A stretch of 64,000 bases of DNA from Paenibacillus piscarius. Its GTDB lineage: Bacteria; Bacillota; Bacilli; Paenibacillales; Paenibacillaceae. A program made the translations under genes and the position numbers. The stretch lies in assembly GCF_022234545.1 (NCBI RefSeq), contig NZ_JAIEUI010000015.1, positions 62,001-126,000 of the forward strand. Direction: 5' to 3'. This document shows, piece by piece, positions 58,649 to 64,000 of the stretch. Position 1 is the first letter of the stretch. Each line of letters starts with the position of its first letter. Under the pieces are notes generated by a model, which saw only the letters and a list, made by a program, of their open reading frames with translations, was not told the DNA's origin and ran no database searches.

Positions 58649-60142
58649 CTAAGCCTTGGCTGAGAAGCCGCCGTCCTCTGCAAGCTCCTGCTGTGCCGAG
58701 ACCCAATCCTTCCATTCTCCGCCCAGCTCCGCAGCTAATACTGCATCTCCGGATTCTTCCTGGCGTTCTCTTGAGCGTCTGCCTTGCTGCTGGCTGCCGG
58801 CCCCTGCCTGCTGGCCTTGCTGTCCGGTCCACTGGGACTGAGGGGACGAGCTGTTCTGCGATACTTCCAGCCGTTCTACCTGCAGACCCTGGGATTGCAG
58901 CGCCAGACGGAGCTGACTCATCTGCTGCTCCAGCATATCCTTGGTTCCGGCATGCTGGGTCATGAACTGTGCAACCAGATTGCCGTTATGCATAGTAATC
59001 TTCACATCCACTTGTCCCAGATTCTCAGGGAACAAAGTAATGGTTGCTTCCGCCACGCCGCCTTTGCGGACGATCTCAAGCTTGCCGCCGATGAACGAAT
59101 TCATCTCGCGGGCAAATTGATGGACCGGCACAGGCGCAGCCTCCGCCTTAAGCGGTGCAGTAATTCCGTGCCGCAGGGATAATTGGCCCGCCGTTACAAC
59201 CTCCGGCTCCTTAGTTGTCCCTTCGCCAGCGAGCAAAGGATCTTCTGCAAGCACGGTCTCCTTCGCTGCGGCAGGCACTAACGTGGCCACAGGAGTGGAA
59301 CCCTCAGGTGCAGTTACCGCTTCGGAATTGCCAGCCCCAGCCGCTGCATCCAGCATAGAACGAGTGCTCGCTGAAGCCCCTAATAGTCTGCGGACATCCG
59401 CTGCCAAATCTGCCTTGCTATACATTTCCACCTTAGGCTCGCTTCCCGTTGCCTGTTTAAGTGACACCGCTGGAGCATCAACAACTGCTGGAGCCTTGTT
59501 AGCCATGGACTTGTGATTAACAGGTGTACTCTCCGCCATAAGAGCCGAGAATTGATTCAGAAGTGCTGCTCCTTTGACAGCCGTCTCCTGATCGCCGCTG
59601 ACCGCTGCCTTCTGAACCAGCTGCACCAGGCTGTTCAGTTCATCCTGAACGGCAAAACGCAGGGTGTCCGGGTTGCCCGCAAGCGGCGACAAGGTTACGG
59701 AGGTCTCAGCCGCAGGCTCAGCTCCATTCTGCTGCACTGCAGCAGTGTTGCCGGTCAGCAGAGCGGATACCTGAAGCAGCCATCCCTGGAGCGCTGCAAG
59801 CAAGCTAGGATCGGCCTCCAGACTGCTGTCCAGCTGCTCTACATCCTGCTTCATGCTTTCCAGTAAGGGGGCTGTCTGCTTATCCAGACTTTCTGTATCC
59901 TCTCCCTTAGCCTGCACGGCACTTAGAAGTCCTTGCAGCAAGGACGCCAGATTAACAGCAGGAGCCGCGGTTGCCGGAGCAGCTGCGGTTGTGCCGCCCA
60001 TGCTCTGTACCAGCGTCTGTGCAAAAGGCATTGCCGGACTGGAAGCCGCTGCAGTTGTGCCGCCTGCTCCACTTGCACCCGCCGTTGATCCTCCGCCCGT
60101 AGTCAAATTACCTGCAGCCAGGGTTTGTATGATTAGACTCAT
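58649..60142 (-). CDS. fliK: Hook-length control protein FliK
   Basis: A 497-residue secreted ruler. I start it at ATG 60142 (MSLIIQTLAAGNLTTGG), 6 nt after GGGAGGTG; an in-frame GTG three codons earlier has no spacing. A long Ala/Thr/Pro/Gln-rich N-terminal part (about 1-350) is followed by the conserved Flg_hook domain (about 360-440: GKLEIVRKGGVAEATITLFP and NLGQVDVKITMHNGNLVAQF) and a Gln/Gly-rich tail. B. subtilis FliK has 487 residues. Confidence 0.92.
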   Translation of the reverse strand: MSLIIQTLAAGNLTTGGGSTAGASGAGGTTAAASSPAMPFAQTLVQSMGGTTAAAPATAAPAVNLASLLQGLLSAVQAKGEDTESLDKQTAPLLESMKQDVEQLDSSLEADPSLLAALQGWLLQVSALLTGNTAAVQQNGAEPAAETSVTLSPLAGNPDTLRFAVQDELNSLVQLVQKAAVSGDQETAVKGAALLNQFSALMAESTPVNHKSMANKAPAVVDAPAVSLKQATGSEPKVEMYSKADLAADVRRLLGASASTRSMLDAAAGAGNSEAVTAPEGSTPVATLVPAAAKETVLAEDPLLAGEGTTKEPEVVTAGQLSLRHGITAPLKAEAAPVPVHQFAREMNSFIGGKLEIVRKGGVAEATITLFPENLGQVDVKITMHNGNLVAQFMTQHAGTKDMLEQQMSQLRLALQSQGLQVERLEVSQNSSSPQSQWTGQQGQQAGAGSQQQGRRSRERQEESGDAVLAAELGGEWKDWVSAQQELAEDGGFSAKA

Positions 60143-60166
60143 CTTTTTCACCTCCCTTCAAGCGTG

Positions 60167-61120
60167 TTATTTGCCGCCCATCAGACGGTTTACAATCTTA
60201 GCAGCCTGCTTGCTGTCCTTCTTCGTCATCTCGCCCAGAATAGAGGAGCGGACTGTGTCACTTACCGAATTAAGGACCGTAATGACCTTATCCGGACTGA
60301 CGCTGTACATGGAGCCGAGCAGGACAGCTGCATCTGCAGCCGGCATAGCGGTGAAGGTCTGGCTGAGCTTTTCCTGATCCAGATTGGCCGAAGGCTTTGC
60401 AGGGGCCTCGCCCCCTGCATCCTGCTTAAGTCTGGATTGAAGGGCTGCAATAGCCATATCGGTTGAATTGGTTGTTTCCTTTAGCAGAATGGACACATCC
60501 GCTGCTTTTTTAGGGTCCATCTTTTCGAGAATGGCCGTTTTGCCGGCATTGTTCATGTTGCTGAAGATCTGCACCATCTCTTCCGTGGTCATATTCTCCA
60601 TGATGGGAGCTGCCTTGGAAGGCTTCATTCCGGCATACAGCTTGGCCAGGTCCTTTACCTTCGTAAGATACGGATCCTCTTCTTCATCTGTTGCGGCTGC
60701 GGCCTCAGCGGCTTCTGTCTTCAAGCCGTCAATCTGCTTCTGCAGCGCCGAAGCCTTGTCCGCTTCAGCTGTTCTTGCGTCTTCAGCCTGCTTCAGCTTC
60801 TCAGCCTGCGCGGCCAGCTGCGATTTAAGCTCCTTAATTGTGCTCTCCGAGCTGGCAGCCTGCTCCTTGCTTTCCTTTTGCGGTTCACCGCCGGTCTCAT
60901 CTGCCGCCTCAGGGTCCGGCACCGGATCAGGAACCCACTTTTCTACAAAAGGAATTTTGCCCGCAATCTCCAGCACGTTATTGCGGATATCCATATTAAA
61001 TAGAGTCAGCAATACCCCAAGCAGCACAAGCGTGAAGATGATCGGAATCATCAAGAATAAGAAACGCTCTAACTTGCCTGCCGACCCTTCATCTTCAAAT
61101 TCCATATCATGATTTGCCAC
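60167..61120 (-). CDS. ylxF: YlxF/MotE-like flagellar protein with two MgtE-N-type modules
   Basis: A 317-residue membrane protein. A TM at about 20-42 (FLFLMIPIIFTLVLLGVLL) is followed by a coiled coil (about 90-140) and two MgtE N-domain-like helical segments, LAKLYAGMKPSKAAPIMENM near 157-176 onward and LSQTFTAMPAADAAVLLGSM near 250-269 onward. The first ends with KMDPKKAADVSILL. The start is GTG at 61120, 9 nt after GGGAGG. B. subtilis YlxF has about 200 residues, so this one has a second module. It is placed between fliJ and fliK as usual; function unproven. Confidence 0.85.
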   Translation of the reverse strand: MANHDMEFEDEGSAGKLERFLFLMIPIIFTLVLLGVLLTLFNMDIRNNVLEIAGKIPFVEKWVPDPVPDPEAADETGGEPQKESKEQAASSESTIKELKSQLAAQAEKLKQAEDARTAEADKASALQKQIDGLKTEAAEAAAATDEEEDPYLTKVKDLAKLYAGMKPSKAAPIMENMTTEEMVQIFSNMNNAGKTAILEKMDPKKAADVSILLKETTNSTDMAIAALQSRLKQDAGGEAPAKPSANLDQEKLSQTFTAMPAADAAVLLGSMYSVSPDKVITVLNSVSDTVRSSILGEMTKKDSKQAAKIVNRLMGGK

Positions 61121-61138
61121 TGGCGGAAACCTCCCGGG

Positions 61139-61582
61139 TTAGAGGGATTTCATCGCGAAGCGGACGGTAGCCATCTCATCCAGTTCGTTTTGTTCCCGTA
61201 AACTCATATTCTGCAGAAATGCCGTCTGTGCCTTGTCTTTTGCCTTCAGCCATACCTTCTCATCCAGCACCTTGGTACTCAGATGATTCTGTTTATTCTG
61301 AACCTCCATATGCGCCCGGCTGATATCAGACTGCTTGCGGGCAATACATCTGTCCAGATAATCCGCATAATCCTGCATCTCGCGGATTTTGGCCAGCGGC
61401 GTCCTCTGCTGGGCTGCACTTTGCAGGGACATCATCAGTGAGCTCCGCTGGTTTATTAATTCATCAAGGCTTTTCTCCTGTGCCTGCAGTTCTCCGAGGG
61501 CGCTTGAGAGCATCCACTCTGCCTGTGTCTTTTCGTTACCCTTCAAGTCCACCACTTTTTGAAAAGTATAATGGAACCGCAT
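61139..61582 (-). CDS. fliJ: Flagellar export chaperone FliJ
   Basis: A 147-residue antiparallel coiled-coil protein, equal to B. subtilis FliJ in length. I start it at ATG 61582 (MRFHYTFQKVVDLKGNEK), 9 nt after GGAG; an ATG two codons earlier overlaps the fliI stop. It works with FliI and FliH at the export gate. Confidence 0.93.
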   Translation of the reverse strand: MRFHYTFQKVVDLKGNEKTQAEWMLSSALGELQAQEKSLDELINQRSSLMMSLQSAAQQRTPLAKIREMQDYADYLDRCIARKQSDISRAHMEVQNKQNHLSTKVLDEKVWLKAKDKAQTAFLQNMSLREQNELDEMATVRFAMKSL

Positions 61583-61584
61583 GA

Positions 61585-62901
61585 TCATTCACTCCTCGAG
61601 AACTGTGAAATTAAAGACTGCTGCACTTCACTAAGGGTTACCTTCTCATTCACCTTCTGCTTGGTGAATTCCCAGATGCTGTCGATGTAATGCATGGATT
61701 CATCGATCTGGGCATTGGAGCCCCGCTGGTAGGCTCCGATATTAATCAGATCTTCGGAATCCTTGTATACGGCCATCAGGCGCTTCACATTCTCCGCCGC
61801 CGCAATCTGCTCCTCCGGAGCAATGTCCTTCATCACCCGGCTGATGCTGGAGAGTACATCAATGGCCGGGAAATGTCCTTTGTTGGCAATGCTCCGGTTC
61901 AGGACAATATGTCCGTCCAGGATACCACGCACCGCATCGGCGATCGGCTCATTCATATCGTCACCGTCAACCAGCACGGTATAGAAAGCGGTGATTGAGC
62001 CTGTAGGCCCGGTCCCTGCCCGCTCCAGCAGCTTGGGCAGGCTGGCGAACACGGATGGCGTATATCCCCTCATCGCCGGAGGCTCGCCTACAGCCAGTCC
62101 CACCTCGCGCTGGGCCATGGCGTAACGGGTCACCGAGTCCATCATCAGCATCACATTCAGGCCGCGGTCGCGGAAGTACTCCGCGATGGTAGTGGCAATC
62201 AGCGCCCCTTTGATGCGAATCAGCGCCGGCTGGTCTGAGGTCGCTACGATAACTACTGAACGCTGGAGGCCCTCCGGTCCCAGGTCGCGCTCAATGAAAT
62301 CCAGCACCTCTCTGCCCCGCTCGCCGATCAGCGCAATCACATTCACATCTGCTGACGTGTTGCGAGCAATCATGCCCATCAGGGTACTCTTCCCGACGCC
62401 CGAGCCGGCGAAGATCCCCACGCGCTGGCCTTTGCCGATAGTCAGCAGACCGTCAATCGCCCGGACTCCGATGCTGATCGGCTCGGCCACCCGCGGGCGG
62501 TTCAGCGGATTGGACGGTATATTAAAGGTTGAGCTATGCGGCATTCTGGCCGGGATCAGGGAGCCGTCAAGCGGCTGTCCCAGTCCGTCCAGCACCTTGC
62601 CCAGCAGCTCGGAGCCAACTTGAACACTCAGCGGCTTGCCGGTGCCGACGACATCACAGCCGGGGCCGATAGCCTGCAGTTCACCCAGCGGCATGAGCAG
62701 CACCTTGTTGTCGCGGAAGCCGACGACCTCGGCCTGCAGAGGCTTCGTACCCTTGGCCGGATAGATATAACACACATCACCGATGCTGGCATCCGGACCC
62801 TCTGACTCGACCATCAGCCCGATCACCTGGGTAACCTTACCGTTAATGCGGACCGGATCGAAGTTACGCAGCTGCTCTTTATACTTTGCGGCATCAAGCA
62901 T
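61585..62901 (-). CDS. fliI: Flagellum-specific ATPase FliI
   Basis: A 438-residue export ATPase, exactly the length of B. subtilis FliI. I start it at ATG 62901 (MLDAAKYKEQLRNFDPV), 6 nt after GGAG, overlapping fliH by 8 nt; the upstream part of the frame overlaps fliH. Walker A is GIFAGSGVGKSTLMG near 163-177; Walker B VMLMMDSVTRYAMAQREVGL follows, then GEPPAMRGYTPSVFA. Confidence 0.98.
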   Translation of the reverse strand: MLDAAKYKEQLRNFDPVRINGKVTQVIGLMVESEGPDASIGDVCYIYPAKGTKPLQAEVVGFRDNKVLLMPLGELQAIGPGCDVVGTGKPLSVQVGSELLGKVLDGLGQPLDGSLIPARMPHSSTFNIPSNPLNRPRVAEPISIGVRAIDGLLTIGKGQRVGIFAGSGVGKSTLMGMIARNTSADVNVIALIGERGREVLDFIERDLGPEGLQRSVVIVATSDQPALIRIKGALIATTIAEYFRDRGLNVMLMMDSVTRYAMAQREVGLAVGEPPAMRGYTPSVFASLPKLLERAGTGPTGSITAFYTVLVDGDDMNEPIADAVRGILDGHIVLNRSIANKGHFPAIDVLSSISRVMKDIAPEEQIAAAENVKRLMAVYKDSEDLINIGAYQRGSNAQIDESMHYIDSIWEFTKQKVNEKVTLSEVQQSLISQFSRSE

Positions 62902-63742
62902 CGCTGTCTCCACTTCTCTGCTCATCCGAGTCCAGTGCAATGCGGAGCAGCTCTTTTTTGATCTCGGCAAGCTGGGTATCGACGCGGGCATCAATGCTGC
63001 CGAAGGAGGAGCGGATAACACAGCCCTGGTCCTTCACCGTGGAGTCCGGGAGAATCTGCAGCTCTGCCTGCGAGTCTACCGCGAGCGAGAGCTCCTCTCT
63101 TGCAGCATTGACGAAGGCGAACTGGGCAGGAGAGACGCATAGCGAGATCAACCCCTGCTCACGCTTGCGGGCCAGATTCTTACGGATGAGATCCATGGCG
63201 AACTGCGGCTCCACCGTCAGCTGCTTGTCCACGATCTTCTCGGCAATGCTGCAGCTCATCTCCACCAGAAACGGCTCAGCCTCCTGAATAATCACATCTC
63301 TTGCCCGGTATGCCTCCTGAAGCACGCTTCGCGCCTCCTCCATCATCTCAGCCATACGCCGGGACATCTCCAGCTCAGCCTGGGCCAGACCTTCCTGATA
63401 GCCCTGCTGATACCCCTCGGCCTTGACCGCTTCGGTCAGCAGCTCATCCTGCTCCCTCTGCTGGCGCCACCATTCTTCAGCTTCCGTCCGTGCTGATTCG
63501 ATAATATTCTCGGCTTCCTGGGAGGCGCTTCGGACCTGATCTTCAGCGAACTCCTGAGCGTCCTTCAGCATCTGCCTCCGGGTCTGCTCCGCCGCTTCTC
63601 CCGCAGGGTCTGCCTCACGGCTGTCCCCCGCTGCCTCGTCCTGAGCAGGCTCTTCAGTAAGTCCTGCATGATGTCTGGCCTGCTCCAGCCGCTTCAGCAC
63701 ATCAACAGGAATATATTGAGAATGTTTGATCAGCTTAGACAA
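62894..63742 (-). CDS. fliH: Flagellar export regulator FliH
   Basis: A 282-residue stalk protein binding FliI. I start it at TTG 63742 (read MSKLIKHSQYIPVDVLKR), after GGAGGAG and overlapping the fliG stop by 8 nt; an ATG at 63751 is too close to the site. A long Glu/Gln/Ala-rich coiled coil (about 25-140) leads to the conserved C-terminal domain with MSCSIAEKIVDKQLTVEPQF. Confidence 0.92.
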   Translation of the reverse strand: MSKLIKHSQYIPVDVLKRLEQARHHAGLTEEPAQDEAAGDSREADPAGEAAEQTRRQMLKDAQEFAEDQVRSASQEAENIIESARTEAEEWWRQQREQDELLTEAVKAEGYQQGYQEGLAQAELEMSRRMAEMMEEARSVLQEAYRARDVIIQEAEPFLVEMSCSIAEKIVDKQLTVEPQFAMDLIRKNLARKREQGLISLCVSPAQFAFVNAAREELSLAVDSQAELQILPDSTVKDQGCVIRSSFGSIDARVDTQLAEIKKELLRIALDSDEQRSGDSDA

Positions 63743-64000
63743 TAATGTCATCTCCTCCGCCACGGGCGATGATAATTTCACCGGATTCCTCAAGTCTGCG
63801 GATCGTGCCTACGATACGGGTCTGTGCTTCTTCCACATCACGCAGCCGTACCGGACCCATATACTCCATCTCCTCGCGGAAGGTCTCCGCCATACGCTTG
63901 GACATGTTGCGGAAGATAACATCCCGCACCTCTTCGCTGGCCACCTTGAGCGCCAGCTGCAGATCCGCATTGTCGATATCCTTGATAATCCGCTGGATGG
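63735..64000 (-). CDS. fliG: Flagellar motor switch protein FliG (C-terminal part, 5' end outside window)
   Basis: The last 88 codons of fliG, running off the right edge. The reading frame is open to base 64000 and continues upstream of the internal Met. The visible part is the torque-generating C domain: RIIKDIDNADLQLALKVASE, EVRDVIFRNMSKRMAETF, MGPVRLRDVEEAQTRIVGTI. It forms the rotor face contacting stators. The stop overlaps the fliH start (TTGTCTAA). Confidence 0.96.
   Translation of the reverse strand, partial: IQRIIKDIDNADLQLALKVASEEVRDVIFRNMSKRMAETFREEMEYMGPVRLRDVEEAQTRIVGTIRRLEESGEIIIARGGGDDIIV

Noticed and set aside
1..64000. Mobile elements, prophage, toxin-antitoxin or defence genes
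   Set aside because: I found no transposase, integrase, terminal inverted repeats or known defence domains; all genes are core and collinear with Bacillus-type operons.

Overview
The window is a stretch of chromosome from an endospore-forming, flagellated Firmicute. The most likely source is Paenibacillus or a close relative. The evidence is PolC-type polymerase, dipicolinate synthase, a Bacillus-like fla/che operon, FapA between sigD and swrB, and many TTG starts behind strong GGAGG ribosome binding sites. The genus is inferred from content and order, not from a search. Every gene I can support is on the minus strand, so transcription runs from base 64000 towards base 1. I see no rRNA, tRNA, CRISPR array, insertion sequence, prophage or defence island.

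Region 1 (64000 to about 35900) is most of a fla/che operon. In transcription order it holds fliG (partial), fliH, fliI, fliJ, ylxF, fliK, flgD, a flagellar operon protein, flgE, flbD/swrD, fliL, fliM, fliY, cheY, fliO, fliP, fliQ, fliR, flhB, flhA, flhF, flhG, cheB, cheA, cheW, cheC, cheD, a two-TM protein, sigD, fapA, a 102-residue protein, a SwrB-like protein and a membrane protein with an MltG/LysM-like C terminus. Neighbours often overlap by ATGA or TAATG. One perfect terminator-like hairpin interrupts the series between flgE and flbD. The genes build the rotor, C-ring and export gate, place the flagellum, and run chemotaxis.

Region 2 (about 35900 to 20200) carries rpsB, tsf, pyrH, frr, uppS, cdsA, dxr, rasP, proS, polC, then the rimP-nusA-rnpM-ylxQ-infB operon. 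These cover translation, the start of isoprenoid and lipid synthesis, intramembrane proteolysis and replication. ProRS is the short archaeal/eukaryotic type, EF-Ts is short, and IF2 has a 30-bp tandem repeat. Hairpins separate rpsB/tsf, tsf/pyrH and frr/uppS, and the rimP leader holds a perfect hairpin where B. subtilis NusA autoregulates.

Region 3 (about 20200 to 1) continues with rbfA, nrnA, truB, ribF, rpsO, pnp, a YlxY-type deacetylase homologue, mlpA, dut, dpaA, dpaB, dapG, dapA, an RNase J gene, an ECF sigma/anti-sigma pair and the start of tepA. Compared with B. subtilis, ylxP, ymxH and asd are missing from their usual places, dut lies between mlpA and dpaA, and a sigma/anti-sigma module lies between rnj and tepA. 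dpaA has a good sigma-K-like promoter, as expected for dipicolinate synthesis in the mother cell. No clearly new multi-gene system stands out. The best leads are leader RNAs, the RNase J gene with an intact active site in the RNase J2 position, and several small uncharacterised membrane proteins.
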